This document shows positions 8,264 to 15,348 of a DNA stretch of 64,000 nt, one piece after another. Under the pieces are notes generated by a model. The model worked only from the letters and a program-made list of their open reading frames with translations, was not told the origin of the DNA and did no database searches. Position numbers and translations under genes: made by a program. Each line of letters begins with the position of its first letter. Position 1 is the stretch's first letter. Origin of the DNA: Kitasatospora sp. NBC_00240 (GTDB taxonomy: Bacteria > Actinomycetota > Actinomycetes > Streptomycetales > Streptomycetaceae). The DNA is taken from contig NZ_JAPEMU010000001.1 in NCBI RefSeq assembly GCF_026342405.1, forward strand, positions 496,001 through 560,000, written 5' to 3'.

Positions 8264-8863
8264 CTACTTCCGGGCCGCCTGACGGGCAGCGGCACCGACG
8301 CCCTGACGGTCCGTGATCCGCTGGATCACCAGGATCGCCAGCACCGCGGCGATGACGCCGACCACCTCGTCATAGACCGAGTATCCGGCGGGCCGCACCC
8401 CGAACCGGCCTACCGCCACACTGCCGACCGTCTTGGCCAGCCACGCCACCCACCACGCCTCGATCAGCCAGGTCCCGCCGGCGGGGTTGCCGGCGCGCCA
8501 GATGTCCAACGCGATCCGACGCGGGATCCACCACATCGCCAGCGGGACGAACCACGCACCGACGGCGAGTCCCGCCGAGTGGTGTTGCGTCCCGGGGGCG
8601 ATGCACTGGGCGTTGAGCCGGCAGCGGCGGAACCAGCAGAGGAACACCACGACGGTGACGACGAACAGCGGCCCCAGGACCGGCACGCTCCGGGCGAAGA
8701 GCTCGGACCCTGTGCCCCCGGCGACCGCGAGGGCCAGCTGAAGGGCGGTCAGCGCGGCGATGAGCAGCTGCGCGGCCACGGCGAGGCGCCTGGGGACGAC
8801 GACCGGCCCGCTGTAGGCCATGGCCTGCGGACGCAGCGCCTTGAGACTTGCTTCGGACTTCAC
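8264..8863 (-). CDS. DUF4328-type four-helix membrane protein
   Basis: A polytopic membrane protein of 199 residues and unknown function. Helices are visible at about 28-50 (VAAQLLIAALTALQLALAVAG), 60-80 (VLGPLFVVTVVVFLCWF), 98-115 (GLAVGAWFVPLAMWWIP) and 165-185. The signature FLCWFRRCRLNAQC followed by a WFVP-containing helix and W-W motifs is that of DUF4328 proteins, common in Streptomyces. The GTG start is supported by an upstream GCGGGGGC; an ATG 14 codons in is the alternative. It stands alone, with a terminator of the preceding endonuclease gene and a near-perfect palindrome in front of it. Confidence 0.78.
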   Translation of the reverse strand: MKSEASLKALRPQAMAYSGPVVVPRRLAVAAQLLIAALTALQLALAVAGGTGSELFARSVPVLGPLFVVTVVVFLCWFRRCRLNAQCIAPGTQHHSAGLAVGAWFVPLAMWWIPRRIALDIWRAGNPAGGTWLIEAWWVAWLAKTVGSVAVGRFGVRPAGYSVYDEVVGVIAAVLAILVIQRITDRQGVGAAARQAARK

Positions 8864-8916
8864 TGCGCCCCCGCCGACATGCCTGCGGTGCTGGTCACAC
8901 GCAGAGATCGCGTGCA

Positions 8917-8934
8917 GAATACGGCCGCATTCTC
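8917..8934. promoter_or_regulatory. Near-perfect 18-bp palindrome upstream of the DUF4328-type gene
   Basis: AGAATACGGCCGCATTCT is symmetrical at 16 of 18 positions and lies about 55 bases before the GTG start, in the promoter zone. It could be an operator for an unlinked dimeric regulator. Confidence 0.45.
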
Positions 8935-8998
8935 GGGAATGTCCACCAGCGGCCCCGGTCGCTCCGACCCCTCACGCCTCGGCCCGGAGTCGAACCGC

Positions 8999-9037
8999 GG
9001 GCCGGCCCCGATCCTGGCCAGGGATCGGGACCGGCCC
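8999..9037 (-). terminator. Hairpin terminator after endonuclease I
   Basis: GGGCCGGCCCCGATCC pairs with the segment at 9021-9037 around the six-base loop TGGCCA with one G-T type mismatch. It lies 150 bases beyond the endonuclease stop and before the next minus-strand unit. The 320-base gap between the two genes otherwise contains only the palindrome described separately. Confidence 0.6.
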
Positions 9038-9185
9038 GGCGCCCGCGCACCGCCCGGGGCGCGGCGACGTCGCACCGTCCGCCGGGGAGGTCACCGGCCC
9101 GGGAGGTCCGTCCGTAGCCCCCCGGTGACGCCGACCATTCATCCCCGCAAGGGACTTCGCGCCCCGCCGGCCTGCGGGCGAGCGG

Positions 9186-9989
9186 TCACCAGATCGCCTC
9201 GACCCACTCCGGGTGGTCGACGAACGGGTTGCGGTTGTGCTGGTAGGTGTCGTAGATGACCTGGTTGCGTCGCTCCTCGAAGGCGCTCGGCGGGTCCTGC
9301 TCGTTCCACTGCTTCAGGACGGAGAGCTTGCCGATGTACGGGTTGCTGCCGTTGTTGACACTCTCGTTGGGCTCCAGGTCGGCGAAGCCGTCACCGCCGT
9401 CGTAGCGGACGGCCATGTAGAGGATCATGCGGGCCACGTCGCCCTTGTCGGCGTCGCGCGGCTCGAACGAGTCGGAGTCCGTGTAGCTGCCGGGCGCTCC
9501 GCCGACCGCGCTGCCGCCCTTGTCGAAGTCCTTGTTGCCGCGGATGCTGTTGACCTGGACGTCCGCCGCACGCAGGTGGTGCAGGTCGGTGCCGGGGCCG
9601 GTCACCTCACCGAAGTTGCCGTGGGACTTGGCCCATACGTGCTCACGGTTCCAGTCGCCCAGGTCGCCGCCGTTGAGGGACTTCGCGCGCGAGGTGCCGC
9701 TGTACAGCAGGATCACGTTGTTGGTGTTGCTCGGGTCCTGGTCGGTGACCTTCAGGGCGTTCCAGACCGCGTCGTACGAGATCTTGCTCTGGCTGCTGAT
9801 GATCGTGTGCAGCGAGGTCTTCAGGCTCGTACCGGTCTTGCCTATCGCGTTCTTGTAGTACGTACTGTCGTACGCGGTGGTGGTGGCGCTCGCGGGGGTC
9901 GCGACTGCCGTCGGGAGGGCGAGGCCGACCAGGACGGCGGACACGGTCGCCGCCAGGATCTTCCATCTGCTTGTCTGTGCAACGGACAT
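9186..9989 (-). CDS. Secreted endonuclease I-family nuclease
   Basis: An exported DNA/RNA endonuclease of the Endonuclease_1 family (EndA/BsnA-like), 267 residues. Residues 1-36 are a signal peptide (ILAATVSAVLVGLALPTAVA, then Ala-Ser-Ala). The catalytic region is clear: DWNREHVWAKSHG with H117, GTDLHHLRAADVQVN with H137/H138, and SIRGNKDF with the conserved Arg and Asn that position the metal. Later segments DVARMILYMAVRY and PNPFVDHPE-like NRNPFVDHPEWVEAIW complete the family pattern at normal length. The ATG follows AAGGGG. A role in scavenging extracellular nucleic acid is the usual assumption. It is a single-gene unit. Confidence 0.92.
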   Translation of the reverse strand: MSVAQTSRWKILAATVSAVLVGLALPTAVATPASATTTAYDSTYYKNAIGKTGTSLKTSLHTIISSQSKISYDAVWNALKVTDQDPSNTNNVILLYSGTSRAKSLNGGDLGDWNREHVWAKSHGNFGEVTGPGTDLHHLRAADVQVNSIRGNKDFDKGGSAVGGAPGSYTDSDSFEPRDADKGDVARMILYMAVRYDGGDGFADLEPNESVNNGSNPYIGKLSVLKQWNEQDPPSAFEERRNQVIYDTYQHNRNPFVDHPEWVEAIW

Positions 9990-10134
9990 GGGGGTGCCCC
10001 TTCCCGGGGGACGAGCACGCGCCGGAACCCGGCCGGGTGCTCGACAGGGCCGTGATCTACGCGTGTTGACCAGTGGTTACCGGGAGCATGACATGCGTGC
10101 GGAGTCGGCCGTGTAACCGGGAGGAGGACTTTCC

Positions 10135-10260
10135 GTGACGTTCTCGCATACGGCACGCCCCCTCAACTCCACCGTCGGGGCGGCCCCTTGCGGGCGGATG
10201 GGCGTTCAGCGGTGGAGACGGGCGACGGCCCTGAGCCAGGGTCAGCCGCGCGACCGATGA
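10135..10260 (+). CDS. Possible 41-residue small protein with strong ribosome binding site
   Basis: A short reading frame starting GTG and reading VTFSHTARPLNSTVGAAPCG to a basic end with RWRRA. I recognise no family. The reason to list it is the ribosome binding site: GGGAGGAGGA lies seven bases before the GTG, better than many real genes here. A seven-codon frame (MRAESAV) ends 18 bases before it. No other gene occupies the 430 bases between the endonuclease and methyltransferase genes. Codon bias is weak, so it may be spurious. Confidence 0.25.
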   Translation: MTFSHTARPLNSTVGAAPCGRMGVQRWRRATALSQGQPRDR

Positions 10261-10416
10261 CGTGCGGTCCGTACGCCCGCCGGGCGGGCCGATACCGCCG
10301 GCGGCCCTGTGCGCCGCGTCCGAGGGACTTCCGTACCAGGGCGTGTCACCGGTCGTCCCGGGGAAGCGGTCCGCTGGTCGCTGCCCCCGGGCGCGGAGCC
10401 GGGACGGGAGTCGGGC

Positions 10417-11166
10417 TCAACGCAGCACAAGCAGGTCCAGCGACGACGTCAGGTCCGCCGCCGGGTCCTGAGCTCCCACGGCCGCGCGCAGCCGCTCCTT
10501 GCCGCGGGTGAACTCCTCCTCGGAGAGGCTGCGCATCAGCGTGTCGGCGTCCCGGAGAGCATCCGCACGCTCCAGGAGTTCGGCCAGGCTCGCGATGTCG
10601 GCCTGCGGGACGGGTTCCAGGGCGGCCGGTGCGAAGCCGGCCTGCGCGAAGGCGGCACAGGTCTCCTCGACGGACGGGTAGGTGTCGAGCACCCTGGCCG
10701 TCTCGGGGAACCAGCGCACGATGCGCAGACGCTCGTAGCGGCCCGCGAACGCGTTGCGGACGAGTACCGGTGCTCCCGGCCGCAGCACGCGGCGGATCTC
10801 GCGGGCGGCCGCCGGCAGGTCGGGGACGTGATGGGTCACCGTGGACAGCCAGGCCGCGTCGGCGCCCGCGTCCGGCAGGGGCAGGGACGCCGCGTGTCCC
10901 GCGCGGACCTGGATGTCCGGGCGGCCCGGGATCAGGGCCCGCATCGCCTCCGAGGGCTCGACCGCGACCACGCGCGCGCCGAACCAGTCGCAGAAGGCCG
11001 CGGCGAAGGCTCCGGTGCCCGCGCCGATGTCCACGACGGTCATGCCCGGGGACGGGTCCAGATGCCGTCGCACGGCGTCCTCCCAGGCCGCCAGCCCGTC
11101 GCGTGGGATCTCGCGAACGGCTCGGAAGGAAGTCGCTGTCGTGGCGTCATAGGTGATTCTGGCCAT
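10417..11166 (-). CDS. Class I SAM-dependent methyltransferase
   Basis: A cytoplasmic methyltransferase of 249 residues with the Methyltransf_11 fold. Motif I is VVDIGAGTGAFAAAF near residue 45, the acidic end of strand 2 is VVAVEPSEAM, and motif post-I to III read ASLPLPDAGADAAWLSTVTHH and IRRVLRPGAPVLVRN. The N-terminus MARITYDATTATSFRAVREI is typical of small-molecule methyltransferases of the UbiE/COQ5-like group; the substrate is unknown. The frame is open far upstream as a shadow of the polymerase-like gene, but the ATG here begins the conserved part. It lies 115 bases downstream of the Y-family gene on the same strand. Confidence 0.88.
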   Translation of the reverse strand: MARITYDATTATSFRAVREIPRDGLAAWEDAVRRHLDPSPGMTVVDIGAGTGAFAAAFCDWFGARVVAVEPSEAMRALIPGRPDIQVRAGHAASLPLPDAGADAAWLSTVTHHVPDLPAAAREIRRVLRPGAPVLVRNAFAGRYERLRIVRWFPETARVLDTYPSVEETCAAFAQAGFAPAALEPVPQADIASLAELLERADALRDADTLMRSLSEEEFTRGKERLRAAVGAQDPAADLTSSLDLLVLR

Positions 11167-11281
11167 GCCCGTCCCGTCCGTAGGCCGCCCCCGGTGGGGC
11201 GCCCGGGCGAGGACAGCCGCTGTCCGTGACCGACGGGAGCTCGCCGCTTCGGCCGGCCCTGCGCCTCCCCGGCCGGTGCGG

Positions 11282-12334
11282 TCAGGCCCGCCCCCGGCCG
11301 GGCGCGCGGCCGAAGTGGGGCGCCCGCCCCGGCCGGTGCGGGCCCGGGCCGGCCAGCGCGGCGGGCCGGACGGCGCCGGTGCCGAAGCGCAGGTCGGCCT
11401 TGTCGAGGACGGGCTCCAGACGGCGGCGGTCCTCGGTGGCGGCGTCGAAGGTGAGCTGGACGTAGCCCCGCTCGGCGGCGGCGAGGGCGCCGACGCGGGC
11501 GGTGAGCGCGCGGATCCGGGCCCGCTGCAGGCCCAATGAGGCGAACATCGCGTACAGGACCTCCGTGATCGCCGGGGTGTGCGCGGTGGGTTCCCGCAGG
11601 GTCCGTGAGCGGGAGGTGTGGGAGCGGTCGGCGTAGGTGACCTGCAGCTCGACGCCGCGGGCGATCTTGCCGCCGGCCCGCAGCCTGGCGCCCAGGTCGA
11701 CCGCGAGGGCGAGCAGCGCCCGGCGGGCCTCGTCGGGATCCAGGACGTCCTGCTCGAAGCGGCGGGTGGCCGCGATCCCGGCCGGTGGGCCGCCGGCGGC
11801 GACGGGGCGCGGGTCGCGCCCCTGTGCCCGGTCGTGCAGGAGCCGTCCGGTGCCGGCCCCGGCGATCCGCTGCACGGTGGCGAGCGGCAGATCGGCCAGG
11901 TCGCCGACACTGCGGACCCCGTAGCGCTGCAGGCCGCGGGCGAGCGCCGGGCCGACGCCGGGCAGCGCCTCGACCGGGCGCGAGCGCAGGAAGGCCCGGG
12001 CGGCGTGGGCGTCCTGCGGGTCGAGGATGCGGGTCTCCCCCGGCCGGCAGGTGTCGCAGGCCATCGCGGCGAGCTGGCGGGTCCCGCCGCCGCCGATCGC
12101 GGCCTGGACGCCGTACCGGGCGGCGAGCCGTGTCTGCAGCAGATCGGCCAGGCCTTCCGGGGTGCGCCGGAAGAACTTCAGCGCGCCGGTGACGTCCAGC
12201 AGCGCGCCGTCCGGCGGCAGGGCCTGCACGACGGGGGTGATGTCGGCGAGGACGGCGAACAGCTCCTGGTAGCGCTCGAAGGACGCCCCCGCGACGCGCA
12301 CCTGCAGGATCGCCCGGGGGGCGGCACCGGTCAT
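11282..12334 (-). CDS. Y-family DNA polymerase-like protein lacking the catalytic Glu (ImuB-like)
   Basis: A 350-residue protein with the C-terminal two thirds of a DinB/ImuB-type polymerase. The region SFERYQELFAVLADITPVVQ and PPDGALLDVTGALKFF corresponds to the palm segment that in DinB reads S-x-DE-A-x-LD; here D42 is followed by G43 in place of the catalytic Glu. The first metal-binding Asp strand is also absent (ILQVRVAGAS). A helix-hairpin-helix (LPGVGPALARGL, residues 124-135) and a little-finger domain follow normally. It should bind DNA or the sliding clamp but not polymerise, as reported for actinobacterial ImuB. The ATG follows GGGAG; 37 upstream in-frame codons are discarded. No dnaE2-type gene is adjacent. 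Confidence 0.78.
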   Translation of the reverse strand: MTGAAPRAILQVRVAGASFERYQELFAVLADITPVVQALPPDGALLDVTGALKFFRRTPEGLADLLQTRLAARYGVQAAIGGGGTRQLAAMACDTCRPGETRILDPQDAHAARAFLRSRPVEALPGVGPALARGLQRYGVRSVGDLADLPLATVQRIAGAGTGRLLHDRAQGRDPRPVAAGGPPAGIAATRRFEQDVLDPDEARRALLALAVDLGARLRAGGKIARGVELQVTYADRSHTSRSRTLREPTAHTPAITEVLYAMFASLGLQRARIRALTARVGALAAAERGYVQLTFDAATEDRRRLEPVLDKADLRFGTGAVRPAALAGPGPHRPGRAPHFGRAPGRGRA

Positions 12335-12465
12335 CCTGCGCTCCCGGGGGTGGCGGCAGGGCCCGGGGGGACCTGCGGACGTGTGAACAACGGTGGTCGC
12401 CTCCCAGCTCCACGACCCCCATGTCCTGATCTCCGGCGCCCCCACCTGTCACCCACCCTAGAGCC

Positions 12466-12547
12466 TGTTCGAACATTTGAGCTAATAGAAATCGATCGAA
12501 CATCCCAGCTTTCACCTGCAAGGACGCACCGCCTTGATTCGAACACT
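12466..12547 (-). promoter_or_regulatory. Three TCGAACA half-sites upstream of the Y-family gene
   Basis: The AT-rich upstream region holds the palindrome TGTTCGAACA (12466-12475) and further TCGAACA copies at about 12496 and 12539. A TAGGGT that could be a -10 lies just downstream on the minus strand. TCGAAC is the half-site of actinobacterial LexA boxes, but no full TCGAAC-N4-GTTCGA is present, so assignment to the SOS response is tentative. Confidence 0.35.
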
Positions 12548-12719
12548 GCCGGTGATCCTCGCGCCCGGGCCCCGAATTCCGAGCCCCGGCGGCACGGGCC
12601 ACGGTCCGACCCGGGCGGTGCGGCCCCGTCGCCTTTCGGAGGCCGGCCGAACCATCGGAGCGACCGGTCGGACCGGCGTGCTATTTTTTGGGAGCAATCG
12701 TTCAACTACGGGAGTGCCG

Positions 12720-13316
12720 ATGGGACGCAAGCAGCTCTGGGACCAGTCGGAGGTCCTCACCTCCGCCATGCGACTGTTCCGTCGCCGCGGTTACCTCGGG
12801 GCCTCCCTGCGGGACATCGAGGAGGCGACCGGGCTGCATCCGGGCAGCCTGTACCGGGTCTTCCGGAGCAAGGACGGCCTGTTCCGCGCGGCGCTGGACG
12901 CCTACAACGACCAGGTGGTGCAGGGCCGCGTCCAGGCCCATCTCCGGGAGCCGGCGGACCCGGTGGCAGGCATCCGGTCGTTCTTCACCTCGACCTTCGA
13001 GACCGGCCTCGACCCCGATCCGGGATGCCTGCTCACCAACACCGCCGTGGAGTCCTTCACCGTTCCGCAGGCCGCCGACGGGGTCCGCCGGGGCCTGGAG
13101 ACGATCGAGTCCGGCTTCACCGAAGCCCTGACACGCGCCCGCACCCTGGGCCTGCTCCCCGCGGATCTGGACGTCGAGGTTTCGGCGGCCCACCTGCTGG
13201 CGCTCTACCAGGGCCTGCTGGTGCTGGTCCGGGCCGGCACCCCCGCCAGCAAACTGCACATGATCACCGACGGCGCGATGGCGTCGATCGACTCCGAGAA
13301 AGAGGGACAGCGATGA
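12720..13316 (+). CDS. TetR/AcrR-family transcriptional regulator
   Basis: A repressor of 198 residues. The N-terminal HTH reads MRLFRRRGYLGASLRDIEEA and TGLHPGSLYRVFRSKDGLFR, and the C-terminal part (GIRSFFTSTFETGLDPDPGC) is like the TetR_C domain of AcuR/ComR-type regulators. The ATG follows GGAG by six bases. Its stop overlaps the start of the SnoaL-like gene as ATGA, so the two are translationally coupled and probably act in one response. About 50 bases upstream lies the 10-bp palindrome CGACCGGTCG next to a CTATTTTTTG stretch, a candidate for self-repression. Confidence 0.9.
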   Translation: MGRKQLWDQSEVLTSAMRLFRRRGYLGASLRDIEEATGLHPGSLYRVFRSKDGLFRAALDAYNDQVVQGRVQAHLREPADPVAGIRSFFTSTFETGLDPDPGCLLTNTAVESFTVPQAADGVRRGLETIESGFTEALTRARTLGLLPADLDVEVSAAHLLALYQGLLVLVRAGTPASKLHMITDGAMASIDSEKEGQR

Positions 13317-13660
13317 GCGACTCACAGCAGCTCTGGGAGAACTACGCGGCCTGCTGGTCGGCCGACCCCGGCGAGCGGCCTGCCGCGCTCGGCGCGGTCG
13401 CGGTCGAGGACGTCACCTACCGGGACCCGGGCACGGAGGTCGGCGGGCTGACCGAGCTGGCCGCCTACATGGCCGGCTTCGCCGGGGCCTTCCCCGGTCA
13501 CCGGTTCCGCATCGACGAGGTGCTCGAACACCACGACCGGTCGCTCGCCCGGTGGACCCAGCTCGGCGAGCAGGGCGAGCCCGCCATGGCGGGCGTGAGC
13601 ACCGCGCTCCACCGCGACGGCCGGCTCGCCGACATCACCGGGTTCTTCCTCCCCGCCTGA
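13313..13660 (+). CDS. SnoaL/NTF2-like small protein
   Basis: A 115-residue alpha+beta cone-fold protein of the SnoaL/NTF2-like superfamily. Landmarks are WENYAACWSAD at the first helix, DVTYRDPGTEVGG, and LHRDGRLADITGFFLP at the last strand. Members act as ester cyclases, dehydratases or ligand-binding proteins; the polar pocket residues do not tell which. It overlaps the upstream TetR gene by four bases (ATGA) and must be co-expressed with it. Nothing intact follows downstream; a TfoX remnant begins immediately after its stop codon. Confidence 0.82.
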   Translation: MSDSQQLWENYAACWSADPGERPAALGAVAVEDVTYRDPGTEVGGLTELAAYMAGFAGAFPGHRFRIDEVLEHHDRSLARWTQLGEQGEPAMAGVSTALHRDGRLADITGFFLPA

Positions 13661-13672
13661 GCGGATCCCGCA

Positions 13673-13950
13673 GCCTCGCCGAGCACCTGGCCGATCAGCC
13701 GGCGCCGCTCGGCGAGGTCACCGTCCACCGCTGTTTCGGCTGCCGGGAACTGCGCAACCACGGCGTCCGGTTCGCGATGGCGATGGACACCCTCCACCTC
13801 CGCGTCGACGGCGCGGCCCGCCCCTCCTCCGCGAAGGCCGGGTCCACACCGTTACCTGTCACGCCGCAGGCCGCGAGGTGGTGGTGCGTACGTACTGCAG
13901 CGTCCCGGCAGAGGTGATCCACGACCGGCCGGGCCGCGCGCGCCGGCCGC
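13673..13950 (+). pseudogene. Remnant of a TfoX N-terminal-domain gene
   Basis: Translation in the first frame gives SLAEHLADQPAPLGEVTVHR then FGCRELRNHGVRFAMAMDTL and VDGAARPSSAKAGSTP. This matches the TfoX/Sxy N-terminal domain order (LAPLG..T..RMFGG.G....G..FA......L.F.VD......AGS.PF). The frame then shifts near 13865 and resumes as REVVVRTYCSVPAEVIHD, the normal end of the domain. There is no start codon: the homology begins 13 bases after the SnoaL-like stop. The region from 13950 to the FBP gene stop at 14124 holds nothing I recognise. Confidence 0.6.
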
Positions 13951-14123
13951 ACGGCCCTGGCCCGACGGGCCGATCCCCCCTCACGGCCGAGCGGTTCGGG
14001 CGGATGCTCATGGCCGAAGATCGGCCCAGCCGACGCCGTCAAGGGCGCCCCGGCCTTGCGGTTCGCCGCCTCGGCACCAGCCCGGTGGGGCTCCGGCGGG
14101 TGCGGCATGCCCGGCCGGACGGT

Positions 14124-14615
14124 TCACGCGGTGACCTTGGCGATGAACGCGGCGAGGTTCGCGGACGTCCGCCGGATCTTCTCCTCCAAGGTGAGCGACT
14201 CCGGGATCCGCGCGCCGACGCCCACGTCACCCTTGCCCCGTACGTACAGCGGGCAGGCAAGGTCGCTGCACATGTAGGCGCCCACGGAGTTGCCGTGCTG
14301 CCCGGCCTTGCCGGCCCTCGCGGCAACCATCAGCGAGACACCGCCGGTGTGGGTGGTCAGGCACAGCGAGCACATGCTGCGCCGCAGCTGCCAGGAGGCG
14401 GCGCCGGGGCAGCGCAGGGCGAGCGCCACCGTGCGGCCGTCCAGCTCGGTGGCGAGATAGGCCCGACCGGGGGCCTGAGGGTCCCGCCAGCCCAGGAAGT
14501 CCAGGTCGTCCCAGGGCCGATCGGCCAGGTCCCGGGGGACGGACAGGCGCTTCGCCTCACCTTTGGTGCAGTTCACGAACGCGGTGCGGATCTCTTGCTC
14601 GGTCAGCGGCTTCAT
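14124..14615 (-). CDS. FBP-domain (treble-clef zinc finger) protein
   Basis: A 163-residue protein of the FBP_C family, related to the C-terminal domain of fibronectin-binding/elongation-factor-G-binding proteins. The four-cysteine finger is visible: MCSLCLTTH (C82, C85) and YMCSDLACPLYVR (C116, C121). FusB-type relatives bind EF-G and help release stalled ribosomes, sometimes giving fusidic acid tolerance; here that is inference. The start MKPLTEQEIR is family-like; the ATG has no ribosome binding site, so a leaderless message is possible. It is divergent from a TetR regulator across a perfect operator, an arrangement common in Streptomyces, so it is likely repressed by that neighbour. Confidence 0.85.
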   Translation of the reverse strand: MKPLTEQEIRTAFVNCTKGEAKRLSVPRDLADRPWDDLDFLGWRDPQAPGRAYLATELDGRTVALALRCPGAASWQLRRSMCSLCLTTHTGGVSLMVAARAGKAGQHGNSVGAYMCSDLACPLYVRGKGDVGVGARIPESLTLEEKIRRTSANLAAFIAKVTA

Positions 14616-14629
14616 GACCACTACGCTAA

Positions 14630-14652
14630 TTTGCCTATAGGCTTTAGGCAAA
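14630..14652. promoter_or_regulatory. TetR operator between FBP gene and tetR
   Basis: TTTGCCTA (14630-14637) and TAGGCAAA (14645-14652) form a perfect inverted repeat and the centre also contains the palindrome GCCTATAGGC. It overlaps the start region of the FBP gene and lies 48 bases before the TetR gene, so one repressor dimer could control both. Confidence 0.8.
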
Positions 14653-14700
14653 TGCATAATTGTTCTCGCCGAATGAGGTGAAGGCTATGGAAGGAAGGTC

Positions 14701-15270
14701 ATGGTTCGAGCAGGACTGACACCGGAGCGCCTGACCCGGGCCGGGGCGGAACTGGCGGACGAGGTCGGCTTCGACCAGGTGACCGTCTCGGCGCTCGCCC
14801 GGCGGTTCGACGTCAAGGTCGCGAGCCTGTACTCGCACCTCAAGAGCTCCCAGGAGCTCAAGACCCGGATCGCCCTGTTCGCGCTGGAGGAACTCGCCGA
14901 CCGGGTCACCGCCTCCCTGGCCGGGCGGGCCGGCAAGGACGCGCTGGCCGCCTTCGCGGACGCCTACCGCGACTACGCCCGGGAGCACCCCGGCCGCTAC
15001 GCCGCCGCCCGGCTCAGGCTCGACCCCGAGACGGCGGCCGCCAGTGCCGGCGTCCGGCACGCACAGATGACCCGGGCGATCCTGCGCGGCTACGACCTGG
15101 CGGAGCCGGACCAGACGCACGCCGTCCGGATGCTCGGCAGCGTCTTCCACGGCTACGTCAGCCTGGAGAGCGCCGGGGGCTTCAGCCACACCGCCGTCGA
15201 CCCCCAGGAGTCCTGGGAGTGGATCCTGGATTCCCTCGACGCCCTGCTGCGGAACCGGGCAGCGCACTGA
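14701..15270 (+). CDS. TetR regulator with TetR_C_33/WHG-type domain
   Basis: A 189-residue repressor, probably of itself and the divergent FBP gene. The HTH reads ELADEVGFDQVTVSALARRF then DVKVASLYSHLKSSQELKTR. The C-terminal part with YRDYAREHPGRYAAAR and FHGYVSLESAGGF is the WHG/TetR_C_33 type. GGAAGG precedes the ATG. The gene ends in a hairpin shared with the convergent glycosidase gene. The ligand is unknown. Confidence 0.9.
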   Translation: MVRAGLTPERLTRAGAELADEVGFDQVTVSALARRFDVKVASLYSHLKSSQELKTRIALFALEELADRVTASLAGRAGKDALAAFADAYRDYAREHPGRYAAARLRLDPETAAASAGVRHAQMTRAILRGYDLAEPDQTHAVRMLGSVFHGYVSLESAGGFSHTAVDPQESWEWILDSLDALLRNRAAH

Positions 15271-15296
15271 CCGGCGGCGACGCCGACCAGCTGGAA

Positions 15297-15326
15297 CGCC
15301 CCCGCCCCGGCAAGGGGACGGGGGCG
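15297..15326. terminator. Shared hairpin between tetR and the GH3 gene
   Basis: CGCCCCCGCCCC pairs with AGGGGACGGGGGCG, with a one-base bulge, between two converging genes. Confidence 0.7.
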
Positions 15327-15348
15327 CCTGCCCGGTGGGCCGGGCCGG

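Noticed and set aside
8985-9040. A minus-strand GGTTCGACTCC resembling a tRNA T-arm
   Set aside because: No matching acceptor stem, D-arm or anticodon arm could be folded around it. The surrounding bases instead form the terminator hairpin of the endonuclease gene.
12440-12520. PafBC-type promoter upstream of the Y-family gene
   Set aside because: A TAGGGT is present, but the nine bases that should stand eight bases upstream do not match TTGTCRGTG.
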